Origin: Gavia stellata
Lineage: Eukaryota; Chordata; Aves; Gaviiformes; Gaviidae
DNA length: 64,000 nucleotides
Direction: 5' to 3'
NCBI RefSeq assembly: GCF_030936135.1
Contig: NC_082596.1
Coordinates: 9,090,155 to 9,154,154, forward strand
The position numbers were made by a program, and so were the translations under genes. The notes under the pieces were generated by a model, which had not been told where the DNA came from, made no database searches, and was given only the letters and a program-made list of their open reading frames with translations. Of this stretch, positions 38,865 through 52,815 are shown piece by piece. Within the stretch, counting starts at the first letter, position 1. Each line of letters starts with the position of its first letter.

Positions 38865-39713
38865 CTAGATTAGCAAAAAAACAATAGTAGTGCACTTAAA
38901 TTAGCTTACTCTGGTCATTTCCATTTTACTTATGTTTCAGAAAACTGAGCTGATAGACTTCAAGTGAACAAGTGATCGGTTAACGTAAGTGTAAACTCAC
39001 CATTGGCAGGAAGCAATGCTTTTGCTGACAGTCTCAGAGGTGAAACGAGCTGAATAGGCCAAGAGAACTGATGGCCTTGTAGTCATAAAAATATTATTTT
39101 AAATTAGGGATTGGCTGTATGCTGGTCCTGATCAGAAAATGTATTGCCAGTGCATGTTTTAATCTGTGGGTAAAGGATCCATATCTAGAATTGTTTATAC
39201 TGCAGCTTTCACAAGTCTCCCACTTAAGAGTCAGAGCACTGATATCCCTCCCCACTTCCTTTTCTGCAAAAATGCAGTTACTGAAGCTGCAGACACTTGA
39301 TTCTCCTCTAGGGTAACATGCAAGGGCAGACAAGAGGGGGCTGAAGAAGATGTGGTCAAAGTAGTGTAAAAGGATTTTCATCTAAAGGAGAATCAAGCTG
39401 TGAATATTCATAGGTCAGAGATGGACGTCATGGACATCAGCATCACTCCACCAAAGCTAGTCCAGTTCCTCTTTCGTAAGGATTCAGCCCAATTTATTTT
39501 TTAAGCTTCCTCACAGCTTCATGTCAATGGAAACTTGTGTTCAAAAAATGTGTAGATGTGGCATTGTGGGACATGGTTTAGTGGGCATGGTTGTGTTGGG
39601 TTGATGGTTGGACTTGATGATCTTACAGGTCTTTTCCAACCTTAATGATTCTGTGATTCTGTGAAACTTCTTTTTGGTTCCTTGTCAATGGCATATATTT
39701 TGCAATGGTATAC
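38865..39713 (-). other. TG: Short TG intron (849 bp) containing a CR1 tail
   Basis: This GT..AG phase-0 intron starts GTATAC. A CR1 3' end at 39548-39663 sits only about 50 bp from the 5' splice site at 39713/39714. Confidence 0.8.
39548..39663 (+). mobile_element. CR1 LINE 3'-end fragment, antisense to TG
   Basis: The stretch contains GGACATGGTTTAGTGGGCAT, then GGTTGGACTTGATGATCTTA, then CAGGTCTTTTCCAACC and TTAATGATTCTGTGATTCTG. This is the typical avian CR1 terminus including the ATTCTGTG tail. The 5' limit is approximate. Conservation is high, so it is younger than the GGTCTGAC-type fragments elsewhere in the window. Confidence 0.9.
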
Positions 39714-39878
39714 CTTAGTTTGTGCATCATTGAGGACACGAGCAGGCAACTGGCGGAGGCAGGCTACAATTTCCTTACTGGTGGATGAAGGGCATCCCAC
39801 ATCTTCAGCCAGGACTGCTGCTTGGGTCTGTGCTCTCCTCTTACTAATAATGGATGCTGGAGAAAAAGCTGAACCTCC
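39714..39878 (-). CDS. TG: Thyroglobulin ChEL exon, seventh from last (5'-most TG exon in window)
   Basis: This 165-bp exon encodes 55 residues, phase 0 at both ends, between acceptor CTTTCTTTTCCAG and donor GTATAC. It starts GGSAFSPASIISKRRAQTQA and ends LRQLPARVLNDAQTK. Human TG has GGSALSPAAVIS and NDAQTK at the same places from memory. Cys29 and Cys40, in CPSSTSKEIVAC, keep the spacing of the small disulfide loop of cholinesterases, which supports a preserved ChEL fold. The nucleophilic-serine region of the domain is encoded further upstream, outside the window. If human numbering holds, this is exon 42, directly downstream of the intron that hosts SLA. Confidence 0.97.
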
Positions 39879-42425
39879 CTGGAAAAGAAAGACAATATCA
39901 GTCAATACATGCTGTCAAAACACATGGTCCCCTGGCGCACGTAAAAAAGATGAGAAGCAAAATCTGCTCAGTTGCAGAATGTGAAACACTGGTATTTAAA
40001 TCATAAGAAACAAGTTCTAATGATCAAAGCAAAAGGGAGAAGGATAGGTTTGGCTGTTTCCAGCTCTGCTGTGGTTATTTTGGAAGACCTCTGAAAAGTG
40101 TCTATGTTATGTCTATACCCACGTCACAAATCTTCCTGAAAACTTTGCTGGAAGGAGACATATTCAGACAGAGGTGGATACAAAGAAGGTGCTGTGAGGC
40201 ACATCAGGGAATGGAGAGCCCATCTTACAAGGGCAGACTAAATAAATTTTTACTTCCTTAACTGTGATAGATAAGGACTGAGAGCAGGCATGAACTTTAT
40301 AAATTAATCCATGAAGAAGAGATATTTTTACCTTAGGACAATGCTGGTACAAGGCCAAATAGGCATTAACTATTCATATTAAGTGTAAACAAATTTAGGC
40401 TAGAAACTCTAAGATAGCTAACCCAAGGAGCAGTGAGAGTTTAGAAGACCTATGAGCAGAGGTAGTAGGAACAAAAGGCTAAAGCAAGCTGCAGAAGATC
40501 AACCAGAGCTGGAGCACATCAAAATCAGAGCACAGGCTACAGTCCAATCTCTATTCCAGACTCTTTGTTTCTTTCCTATACCTGTGCCAGCATGGAAAAC
40601 GTCACCAAGAAAAGGTGGTACAACATTGTTGAGTAACCATGAAAACTACTTATTGAAAATGCAGATAAATTAGCATAAATCTGATAAGATCTGACCTAGA
40701 ACAGAAAGGCTGGAATAGCTCTGATATGGTTCAAATGACTAATTTCCAAACATTTATATCAGTTTACTACAATAACTGCTAAGTTTAGCTTCCGTCTTCT
40801 AAAAAAACCCAAACCCTAGATGCACGATATGAAAGACCCTGGTCTATTCAACCGATTAACTTACTTCTTACTGAATTTGTTCAATGCATAGCTACAAGTG
40901 TGAAAAAGCATAAAACCAGGAGCAAGTTAAAAAGAAACAGAAAACAAAAAGCAAATCCTTAATTTGAAATTTTCTCAAACCTTTGAGCCCAAAGAACTTT
41001 GTGCAGCCCTGGCCAGCACTGAGGATATTATTTATATTTCAAACAAGCAGACCCATTGATACTAATAGGATACCATTGCTCACAACTGGAGAAATTGGTT
41101 TCCAAAAATAATTCGAAAAAGGTTATTGTTTGGATGCAGAGACAGTCATTTTAGTTCACTGTGTGTAGAATTTCCAGTGCTACTACCTTCCTGAAAGGTT
41201 TCTCTTCCTTTTTAAGGGATATGGAAAACAAGCACTGTCATTAGCTTAATAACTGAGATGCAGATGGTTGCAGATAAGCAAAGGAAAAAGCTAAAAGATT
41301 GTCAATCCTGTGTCACTAGAAGAGCCATCTCTGGTTTTAAGAGGGCAGAAGAACTAAAGAAGAAGAAATAAACACCGCTTGGTCTTATTCCTCACTTCCG
41401 CCCTCGATTTAGATGTTTGTAAGGCACGATATTTGCCAGCTGCTCACTAGGTGCACTGACTCAGTTGGTCATGAGAGAGAAAGAAAGATATCCTTGATGA
41501 GAGTATCTCTGTGTGTGGGTGTGTCCCCAGGACGCAGAATGAGAACGTTGCTTTTTTGCCTGGCCTTTGGAAGAGCACGTTCACCAGAACTAGGGTGAGT
41601 GAGACTAGAAAAGGGATAATGTGGCATACCAGCTACCCTCAGAAGAGTAGCTTCCTTGCTTTTCATTTGGAGTGGGGAATTATGTGCCTCCTTGGTATAG
41701 CAGAGAAATTAGGTCTAGGATTGCACAATATTTATCCACTAACCTGGCAAATATATTCTTCAACGTCAGATCTGAACATGCTCAGCATGTTTTATCAAGT
41801 ATCCAGTACCTCTAAATGGCATTCATTTAAAACAAAACAAAAGAAAACCACAAAAAATTAAAGGACTTCAATTTCCCAAATTCTGAAAGTTTCACAAATT
41901 TTGAAAGTGGTAGTTTCTGTGGAAATTCTGAAGTTGCCTTATTAAAAGGCTAAGTTTGGTAGGGAAAGAGAGTCTATGATCAGATGACATACGGAATCCA
42001 GAAATTCACTGGGACCAAGCAAAACATCCTAGTGTGTGCTTGATTTTGAACACATCTCCTCCCAAGGATTTTAAAAGCTGTGCAAAGTTCCCTGTCTCTG
42101 AGATCTCTAGACTGCCCTTGGGTCAAGTACTGAGTTAAACAATGATTGCAAAAGGTTCTGGATAGAAGTGTCCCACAAGACCTCTATGAAGAGGGACAGC
42201 TAAAAGCCTGGACAGGCAAATCTTCATGTCACAACACTGGATGTGTATGGGCTAGCATTAGATAAGGTCCAAGCTTGACGAGTAAAAGAAAAACCCAAAA
42301 CTTTTGCAAATACCTTTGCTAGGTAAGGAGAGTTCTTGTTTGGAGCCCTACTCTAGCTGTGGATATTATTTTCTCTTCTTTGCATGAGTGGTTAGAACAG
42401 GTTTACATGCTCTTCTTTATTCTGG

Positions 42426-42438
42426 TTTTTTTTTTTTT
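42426..42438. repeat. Poly(T) tract, 13 bases
   Basis: T13 in intronic DNA, with a second T-rich run about 40 bp on. Confidence 0.7.
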
Positions 42439-45400
42439 CCTATTTTCCATGGTAATGGCCACTTCCTCAGTTTGGTTTTTTTTATAACATCTGCATTCAG
42501 GAAGCATGTCTTGCGTTTGGGGTTTGAAAGAGATGTGGTATCCACTACTGTTATTCATGTTTGATTTTTATTGGGACTGGAAGCGGGTGATAGAGGAACG
42601 TGGGACATCATTCAAGCAGTATTTGGAAGCAATACTGTTATGTTCCCTCCCCTGCTGCATCTGAAATACTTTCCAGGCTCTGGAAACAAGGCTCCTCTTA
42701 CCACAGAAGTTAGGCAAGCAAAACTGTACCAGTTCTCTCTTTTTCAAATTCACATCACAATTCAGGCTCATTGTTTCCTCACCCTCACCAAAAAAACCCT
42801 CAGGAACAAATAAGTGAGAGCAGAAGCTGGACACTGCCCAGAATTAAATTTCTTCCTTTTTGAGCCTGCAGTTTTCACATTAAAATGAAATCTTCCCTAA
42901 ATGCTGTAGCCACATTACAGGGAGGCTCAGAACACAGAGGATAACATAGCTACACTCATTTCCTTCTTTCCCTATAAAACTGTAATTTATTTGTGTGATT
43001 AGTCCCAGCAACCAGTAATGAAGGAGCTGTGTGCTTTAAAAAATAGGACTATTTATGCAGAAGCAGAAATAGTGGAGGGACTGTTCGTTTCCATTACATG
43101 ACACCCATATTACCATCAACGTGACAGAATCATGAATCATGAAACCAAAAATCATGAGATCAGCTCAAAAATAACAAACACTGTGTTCTTTTTGTTAGTC
43201 CTCTGGTTTTAATTCTCCAGGAATTCTCCTGTACCTATAAACACAAGAGCTAAAAAATTTACTTTTAAAACTAGCAGCTGAGCTCTTCAGATAATCCTGC
43301 AGAGTAGTTTTTTGAAAGCAAACCTCTGAATAATATGAGATATACAATAAAACTGTGAACATTAGCCATCTTGCCATCACAGGGTATTTCCTATCTCAGC
43401 ATCATTTCGAAGGGCTTGACAGGGAACTGAAGCCACATGCAGTTCTTGTTTCAGCTGTCCTTACGCATTGACCTACTGTCATCAGAAGAAGCTCCAATGA
43501 CATTTTTGCACAACGACCCGGATGAAAGCGTTCAGTACTGAACTGCTGAGAAGAAGTGGTTGCAGCTGTGTTGCACAATCCACAGAAGCAAAATTACACT
43601 GTCCTGCTAAATTCATGGCAATAGTGGGAACATTACAATGTGGGGCAATAATACCTACTGTAACAAGTGATGGCACTGAAAATGGAAGGCAAAGATTTCA
43701 GTACTATTTAGTTCAGGGACCAGCAGCTTTGCAAGCATTTCTTTATTTCCCTTTGCAAAATGTAGAGGTTAAGTTAGACAGTAGAAATTCAGATACTAGG
43801 AAATGTTGCAGCTCACAGTGGTGAGAAGCTGATGAATGCAAATTGGTATTACATGAAGATGAATTCTTGCTTTGATGTTAGGCTGTGATCAGCTGAGTTG
43901 TGCCCGGTACCTCTTGCAAACTGCTCTGTTGGGACATCATAGCTCACAGATCTGCACTGGTGCTATCCTGTCCATCCCAATTCTCCCTCCACTTGTTGGT
44001 CACATCTAACTAGTCTCGTCTAGCCAAACGCTAGCTTTCTGCTTCAGGTGTCTCACGGTTCAGGAGCTTTTAGTTAAATAGCACCCCTTGCTGCTATTCT
44101 GATGAGATAGTAAAAAAGAATATATGGACTATTACTGTACCTCTGTCTCCCAACATACCTGGAAAAGACTATCACTGTATAAGCTGCAGTGCTGAATGTC
44201 TTTTAATTCCTCATTTACACTGGAAACTCATGTCTGCAAAGTTTTTCAAAACTGATTCACAACAGATCTAATGATTAGAAACTTCACTGCAACTAGTTTT
44301 TATCACCCACACTCTGTAAACCCAAAACCTCCTTCCTCTCCTCACATCATGACCTCTTGTTTTTCCAGCCTGACTTGAAACTGAAAACCTTGCTTGAGCC
44401 ACGTTTGTCTCTTCAACACATGCACACCCTTCAAATTAATGCAGTTTCTCCGATGGCTGCACGGCTGCAGACTCCTTACGAAGCAGGCTCTCTCTCTGCC
44501 CAGAGGTATGCTATAGACAATTCAAACAGCAATAACAGTAACACCACCCAAAAAGCGAGATCAAAAAATATCTAATGAAAACAGTCAAACTAATGAAAAA
44601 TCCTGGTAATGCTACTTTCCCAAAAGAACCAGCTGTACAGCAATTTTTTATTTGTTAAGGATAGTGTCCCTATACAGCTAGGCACTCTCCAGGCTCAGAT
44701 GCATACAGTTCACAGCCAGAAGTAACTGTCAGACCATCTGGCTTGATCTCCGGGATAGCCGAGGCTCTTGCATTTCCTGACTGCTGAGCTCAAATGCTTC
44801 CTATTACTTAAAACATGGCTTATGTTTGACTAAAAACTGATCTTGCATGAGGCGTTTAAGCTGGGCTCAGAGACACAGAGAAATGGATATCACAATCTTC
44901 TCCTTTGCAGTTTGTGCCTGAAGATAATCGCTCCACTGACAGAAAACTGCATCTTATTTCTGTTTGAGGTTTCAGTTAATGCCAGATTAAAGAGACTGTT
45001 TATATCCTGATTTTTCTCCCTGCAAAAATAAGCAAGCTGCAACTAAGTGACCACTAACTCTTCTTTCCAATTAGCTTAACAGATTATTCTCTAAAAGACT
45101 GGATTTAAAAAATTTTCAGAAGTTGTTTTCAATTTGGGGCCTTGTTTTTGTCTTGCAGGGTTGTATTTCTGTATCTTGCATTGCTTTTCCTTAGACATCT
45201 AATTCTGCGTGGTGGCAAGTGCTTACAACACACCAAGGTTGCAGGGCTCTATGTGAAGACATTAATGTCATTTTTTTTCCAGGCTTTCAGACAAAGTCTG
45301 TCTTCAAGAACCTGGAGGTGTAGAAATCTTTGGGACCCACTCAGGGAGTCTCTGTCACAGCTAAGGAGCTATGTGGCAGATCTGTGGCAAACACTAGCAC

Positions 45401-47239
45401 ACAAAGTGTAACAGGGAATTGGCAGGTCAGTCCAGCAATGGAAAGGGAGACCGAGATATAAACATTTTTCCCCTCCATAACCATCTACTAGAACTGTGAT
45501 TTCCAGATAAAATGGGGGAAAGGGGAGGGTCCTCTCTCTTCTGTCAAAAATAACATTTTGAAGAAGGAAGATGTCTTTTTTAGACATGAGTCTTGGCAAA
45601 TCCCTCTTTGCTCTAATCAGAGGCAGTCCTGCAAGTGCAGTGTTCCTCTCTCAAGTGACTCACTGAGTGCCTGTGTCAGGTTAGTGACTTGAATAACAGG
45701 ATACAAATACTTTTAAGATGACATATAAAGCCCCACTTCATTCATATAAAAACTTTCTTCCATTTAGATGTAAACATTACCTTATCAATTATCCTATTGT
45801 TTAAAGCAAATTATTAGCTGAACGCTCTGAAAGAATAAACTGGCTCTCATCATTGTATAACGGTAAACAGCCACTAGAAACAGGCAGAAATGACATGGAA
45901 ATGGAGAATTTTATTTACTTCCCTTCACTGCGAACTTATCTGTTCCTCTACGAGCATGGTACAAACCATGGCTGAGATTTATTGTGTTTCCAATGGAGCA
46001 TGTTCTACCAGGGGAGTCCAACCTCTTCTTCAATCTTTCCTGCTCAGTCTGAGACCTGCCCCATTCGTGAATGCATCTTGGGACGTAACCTGACTTCTTG
46101 CAAAGGCACAAAGACCTTCAGAGCCAGCCTAAGGTAGATATTGGTGAGAATGATCAGGAAAAGGCAGAGCTCTGCCCCTGCCTATTCCCATGTGTGGTGC
46201 AGACATCCCCCAACCCGTGATCTTCTAGTAATTCCAGAAACATTGTACATTCGTTTGGTGAATGCTGTTAGGAAATGTGCATGCCACACCCCTGTGATTT
46301 GAAGAAAGCAATAAGGTCCTAAACAATCAAATTATAACTGGCAGGGATAATCATAGGGCATTATGGTAAAACCAGCTCCCCAGAGGACTGGCTATAATGC
46401 TGTCACGGCTCTGTGTTGCAGACTGATTTGCTTATCAAGCTCCCTAATGCTTTCCTGGCCCTTCAAGGTGAGGACTGCTAGCACAGTCCATCAAAGAGAA
46501 AGGATAGTCTCCTGTAATTTCCATAGCTTCAAATTTTGGCACAGCTTTGGGAATTTGATCACTGTCTTCTGGTTCCAATAACACTTACACAACAGCTCTC
46601 ACACTTGTCAACTTTTAGTTTTCATCATCAAACAGATTGGCATTACAATGAATGTCTACTCAGAGCTACTCCAGTGTGAAGTAGGAACGCTACTTGGGTT
46701 TGCTGGGTTTTCTGGTGGTAGGTTTTGCTTGTTTTTTGATTTTTTATTTTTATTTTTATTATACAAAATTAGGTATATGAGCTTTTCAGATAACATCTTG
46801 ATCATGAAAGAAAAGGGCAAACCTTAAAAAATCCCTTTGATTTCTATATTCATATCTTCAGTACTATACTCCTGAGGGGCTTTCGTCAGGTTATTTAACA
46901 GGCTACTATCTTGTTTTCCCCATCTCAGAAACTGAAATGAGAGAGGTCTTGGGTCACCTGCTTCTGCACTTTGTGCAACTGATGTGAAAATGTGCTTCAT
47001 AGACAGGCTTTCACTCCATATTCTTTCATTGCTCATATTGAGCTTCAACTATTTGCAGACAGGGGTGTTTTGGAATGCAGAGTAAAGAAGAATAAAGCAA
47101 ACCTTGCGTTCCCATCCAGGCTCAATAAGAATGGGAAACAAAGTTTTGTGCCTCTTCCTGTCTGTCTGAAAAAACTAGCAAAACTACATAAAACAAAACA
47201 GTTGGGGACTGAATAGTACTGGATAAATAAATTTGGAAC

Positions 47240-47251
47240 AAAAAAAAAAAA
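47240..47251. repeat. Poly(A) tract, 12 bases
   Basis: A12 followed by GAGGAGAAAGAGAAA, a purine-rich stretch. Confidence 0.7.
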
Positions 47252-50200
47252 GAGGAGAAAGAGAAACCCTTTCTGTGTAAGTAATGTAAAACTGCTCATT
47301 TTTTATATCTGCTCAAACCAGCCCTGATGCAATATATTGAAAACCTCCCTGTTTTCCACAGCCCATAGATAAAAAGTGTCTTGAGTAGTGACTTGCAACA
47401 GGAACCTCATCTGTTGCAAACACTTTGAGCCTTCCTTATTTCTCAGAGAGGAAGTGTGTGGCCTGTTTGGCAAATGCTGCTCTACATGACAGCGTGAACT
47501 TCACAACACACTCATTCGACTGGCTGCTCCTCGACTTGATCAGCTAAACCTTGCTGGCAGCATGAGAGCAGTATTATGACTACGGCATTTTTGAGAAATA
47601 CTGCAACCTGGAATATCATGCTTAGCATTTAAAGGTAATCATTGCTCTGATACATTTTAGATTATCTGCAAACGGGACCAAATGTTTCAGTTTTATTTAT
47701 ATAAAAGGGAGTTCTATTTCATTAACAATGACAGTATTCAGACCATGGATTTCAAGTACCACCAAAGGTAGAAATAGAAAAGCCTGCCTTGATCCTTTTC
47801 ATAAGGAGTGGTACTAAAGATAGAAGGGACAAGGAGTATTTCTGCTGAAAGCTCACAGTAAGATAGATATATAGGGCCTTATGCTGAAGCAAACTGCAGT
47901 TCACTATAACCCAAAATATGAGAAATGTTACATATTCGTGGGCTTCTTATTCAAAGTGTTAGAAGTTTGCATAATGTGGTATTTCTGTGTTGTTTCATAG
48001 TTGCATGTTTCTGTGAATTACCTTGATTACAGCATTATATTGTTCTTTCTAAGCACAAAGGTACAAGAGCCTAAAAGCTGAAAGGATGCTCATTTTGATT
48101 AATGACAAATTAAGGTAAATTCACCAAACAATATACAGCTTCTGAAATCTAAGCTGCTTTCTTTTCCCCACATGAAAAATAACAGCATGCTGGTAATTTC
48201 ATTTTCAAGATAAATGGGATTCAGACATTACCTGTGAACTTTGCTGAGAATTATATTATAAGACCATGGTGGTATAGATGTGAATATAAAAATAAAATAG
48301 GGTAGAGCATCTCAGGAATGATGAATATCCTAATTTTACTAGTCTGCAGTATTCCTTGCAGAGGGGCTTTACTCAGGTACTTATTTTGGCTTTTTATTTC
48401 TCTTATTAATTTTGTTTCTTTATATTTACTAATTCTCAATCATTTTAAATATAACTTTGAAAAAGTTCTTCTAAAGTGACAGACTTTCCTATGCGCTGTG
48501 CTATTTAACTGAGCGCGTTTTCTCAGAGAACAGATTATGTGAAAGGAAATTATTGCTACATGTGCTGCACACAGGAACGGAAGGTGTAAATTGTACCACA
48601 GGCTTTTGGGACCCATGAGGTAGGTCAGCGAGATTCCAGTCTTGACAGATGAAGAGTTCATATCTGCCGAGAGTTCTGCCAGTGATAAATAGGACACAAA
48701 GCAGGACTGGGCCTGTAGATATGTTTCCTCACCGTCCTTTTGGCAGCAAAAACAAAGCAGTAAAGATCACTAAACCCCACCAGTTGTGTGTTTGCAAACA
48801 GCTATGGCTGCAGCGACCAGCGTTCGTTAAACAGCATGTGCACAAGTGAAGGGGAGGGGAGAAAGGGCCAAACCTTGGAAGACTGCAAATGCGGTCTTAA
48901 TGGTTAAAGTCTAATTTCCACACAAGCCTGAGGAGGTGGTCTGTGAGTGGGGAAAGTTGCCCTTACACCTGCAGGTAGTTTGGTTTGCAGCCCAGCAGCA
49001 CAGCGGTTCCTCCGAGCTGAACAGCAGCTGCACTCCTCCATGCAGGGCTTTGGGTTGTTAAGACAAGGTGAGCTTAGAGACTATCACCTCTCCTTAATTC
49101 TTCCCAAATCACCCTCAGTGAATTATTTTCTTTGGATCTGGCGTAATTATCTGCTCCTATGACAGAGGGATGCCACCTCTACTTGTATCCCAAACTCTGT
49201 AACCAAGTTTAAGTGAGATGCAGTGCCTGGAGCAGATTTGCCATTTCAAAAGAATATAATCTATAAAACTGTTATTGCTCTGCTATTGACTTAAATGATA
49301 AAATATTGGCTCAGCCACAAGATGCTCTACAGTTTCCTGTAAGTCTATTTTTGCAGAATATCTCAAAAACTTCAGAAAACCGCCATACAGTTTATCATAT
49401 AGCGATACAACGGATTGGCGCTGCCAATACTCGGTGCAAGCACAAGCTACTTAAGCCATTAAGTTCTAGCATGCACTTGAGTCATATGCACTGTTGTTTT
49501 AGAAATACTTAGGATACTAATTCATACACTGTTACTCTAAAAACAGCGATACGTCATCGCCCGCAAGCAAGTAGAAATAATCTTTCGCCCTCCCCCACCC
49601 CCCATTTCAAACAAAACTTCCAATTTCTTCCATTTCCATCCCATTTTCAAATGTCTAAGAGTTGACCCATACCTCATGGCATTCACTCCACCACCTGTGA
49701 CTGGACTATAGGCACCTCTACGCTGCCCAAATGCATAATGACAAGTGGCCTTAGTGGTAAAACCTAGTCTGATATCTGTCATTTTCCTTTCAATCACTTT
49801 GGCTAAGTGAATCAACAGCAGTGGTCATGGCTTTCCATTTGCTTATTTTTATTGAACACTTCTGCCATGAGTCTAGAGAACATCTTGAATTCTCTGTCCT
49901 TTTTAAGACTTTATGCTGCCACCAATTGTAATAAGTGACAGTAAAACAGCATGGAAAATGTAATGAGACACTGCGAACTGTCACGCTAGTGACATCAAAG
50001 TCCAAAATGTCATTGCTCTTCGCTGTTACTGTAAGTACTTTATAACATTTGTATTTTCTGTAAGTCAGATTCTTCTACATCTGAAGTAGCAGCACTGAGC
50101 TGCATGCTCTGTCCTGTTGACTTCAGTGGTCCCTTGAGAAGAACAATGATTTGTATGGCAGAATTGAGCCAGGCTGGTTTTGGCTATGCTCTGCAAAAAT

Positions 50201-52283
50201 ACGAAGCAGGCACATGCCTGTTGTCCGGTACTTAATCCGCCTGGACAAGTGGTTTAATTACAAACTACCTATAAGCAAACCTTCAAAAACACTTCAGGTA
50301 TTTTTAAAGCAACATTTAGAGTTTAGACCCCTAAATAGCATCTAGGAAAATGAAGGTGCCTTGCTCAAATGTGCCATGCTTTTAGAAAGTTTGTAAGCGT
50401 GAGGTGAAGTTTTCAAAAAGAAGTCTTTCCATCGTGTACAAATGCTACGTATCACTTTCCAAAGTGACTCAGACACACCTGAAAATTGTATCCACTGTAT
50501 CTTAAGAGTAGGAAAAAAGCCTTTGAAAGCACTCTGATCGCTAGTAGGATGACTTGCTCTCCTGGCCCTCAGATACCAAGACCCAGAATAAAGGGGTACA
50601 TAGAGGTAGGGCTCTATTATTTTTATGTTTTCTTACTTTTGTGACACAAAATTCAAGTACTATTCTCATCTAAATAACAATTGCATGTGTTAAAATTATA
50701 GATGGGCATAAGATTTTCATGCTGCCGTGCTTGGCACCCATCTGGAGTTGCACAAAATTTTTGGTAACTGCAGCTTGCTTACTACACACTTAGCCAGATT
50801 TGACCTGTCCTTTTCAAGTACTGCAAAACTGCAGCTATTACAGCACAGAGCTCAACAGGGCTTATCTGTCCAGGTATTTATCCCACTTCTCTGGCTGACT
50901 TTTTCAGCCCTGTTGAACTCTCTATTGCCATGCCCAGGAAATTTTGCTGGCTAATTTGAAGATGAGCCAGGAACAGCTATAACATCTGTAGCCAAAGTAC
51001 TGGCTGCACTATTCCTATGCCTATACCTCTTATTCTTGATGGGATACAACTGAGAAAAATGTTGAAGAAATTAAAATTGGGTCTTGCAAAAAAATATTCA
51101 TAGTTAGTTCAGGAAATTATAATCTTGCGAGTAGACAGTGCCTGCCAAAATGAATTCTGATTTCAGTTTGAGAAACTTCAGTGCCTTTAAATGGAGAATG
51201 ATTTTGTGTTTTCTATCAAGAAAGACCCTTTTATTCAAACATGAATACCCAAAGAGTTTATTTAAATTTAAGGCTACTTTTTTATTCAGCTTCTAGACTT
51301 CTTATATCAGCAATGAAACAGTTTTTTGTTCTTGTGAAAGCAGATTTCAGACACTTGTCAGAAGGACACTGACACAGCTGGGTCCTACAGCTGTGCCACA
51401 AGCTAGCTCCTGAGTGCAGGCAGTGAAAGGGTAATGCGCCATTTGACCGGTGAAATGGAGACTTCTAGCAAAGAGCCTTTGGGAACAAGCACTAAGAAGC
51501 TTGAAAATCAGATGAGGTAGAGTCAAACTGTGCATTACCATCTGTTTTAGCACTGATCTGCTTGCATTTGATAAGAGAGGAATTCTTTTTCTTTTGAACG
51601 GCATTTTATTCTGTAGGGTGTCTTCCTAAACTCGCTGTAAGACGTCAAAAATTTACGGTATTAAGCGATATACTCAATTCTGCCAATCTTATTCCAAAAG
51701 ACAATTAGTAGTAAAGTCTCACTGATTTCAGCAGTACTGCTGCTCAGGTTAGACACCGCTCCAGCTAACACTGTCAGGCTGTAGCCTGTTGTAAGTAAAG
51801 GGCAGCATGCCAAAGGCAGTAATCATCTTTGAAATATTTAAGTTAGAAAAGACTGAAAGATGCAGAATACCCACACAATGCTGTTAGAGCTCCTGTTATC
51901 ATTTTCACAGGGCAACTGACAGAAATATATGTTTAAAAAATAATTATCTATCAGCTAGTGGTGTTGAGTTATTTTGCTTTAATGTACAATTTCAAACAGA
52001 TAAAGATTATTCTCCTCTGCCTCTGAAAATATACCATGGCAGGAGCACCTTCTACATCCAAAGGGTTTTTCTCTCTGTCCTCTGTCAGAGAGAATTAGGA
52101 TGGGTGCAGTCAAGCCACGAGAAGGAACTGTCCCTCTCACAGTATTTAGTTCCACAATTGTCTGATACTGTTTCTTGTACATCCACCAAGACTTTTTAAG
52201 ACAAGCATCTGAAGAATTTGCACCACTGGCTTTATGCAGGAGGAGTGTTTTGAGATCAAATACTTTGAGGCAAGGCGTTACTT

Positions 52284-52325
52284 AAAAAAAAAAAAAGAAA
52301 AGAAAGAAAGAAAAAAAGAGGAAAA
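52284..52325. repeat. Poly(A) / GAAA purine tract
   Basis: A13 followed by GAAAA, repeated GAAA units and another A run. It lies about 0.5 kb upstream of the first SLA coding exon. Confidence 0.8.
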
Positions 52326-52815
52326 ACAACATTGCTCACATTCACTGAGAGCACAACTGCATCAGAGAAAAAACCACCGAATGACGTCCTTAGTGTTCGG
52401 CAATAAAGCAACAGAATATACACAGAGTCCTGAAAACCAGATATGTCAATCTAATTAATTTCTTTGTAGCTTCAGAACTCCAAATGCTGAAAAGAACATT
52501 TTGTATATGAAATGACTGTATGGGCATGGCTTTGCTGTGACTTCCTATTGTGCTGAGGTACTGGTAATGGAAACTTTTACTACATTGCGTTCTTCTGAGC
52601 AACTTCCCTAGCTGTGGTTTTCTGCTATTCCCCTGATAAAAGCACCAAAGTGGTGAGAGTTTAGCAAGTATATAAAACTCTCAGATGAATTTGACACAAG
52701 AGTTCTCAAAAGCAAAACTGTGTAAAACTGCAGACACCCAAACTAGGTCATTTCTCATCTGTTGGCACAGCAGGTGTTATTCTGATGTTTAATTTCAATG
52801 TCTCCTTTGATTTAG

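Larger units (their letters stand above)
8970..39878 (-). other. TG: Thyroglobulin gene, 3' portion (seven coding exons and introns)
   Basis: This gene-level entry ties together the seven minus-strand exons listed separately. Their reading frames join at all six junctions, with phases 0, 0, 2, 2, 2, 1 in order of transcription. The sum is 1071 bases, exactly 357 codons including the stop. All introns are GT..AG, with lengths of about 849, 6985, 4309, 11913, 773 and 4883 bp. Thyroglobulin is the large secreted thyroid glycoprotein that is iodinated and coupled to make T4 and T3. The window covers its C-terminal 356 residues. The 5' exons lie beyond 64000, because the intron upstream of 39878 runs to the window edge and contains SLA. 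Confidence 0.97.
39880..52815. other. Non-coding stretch between the TG exon at 39878 and the first SLA coding exon
   Basis: No coding exon is recognisable on either strand. The stretch presumably holds the SLA promoter and any 5' non-coding exon, but I cannot place them. Low-complexity tracts occur at 42426-42438 (T13), 47240-47251 (A12) and 52284-52320 (A/GAAA-rich). Open frames such as 41511-41861 and 43522-43824 (plus) have no identifiable domain. Confidence 0.6.

Noticed and set aside
47390..47640. Possible SLA upstream non-coding exon or promoter with an ETS-like GAGGAAGTG
   Set aside because: A single short motif is not enough; no start signal or transcript evidence is visible.
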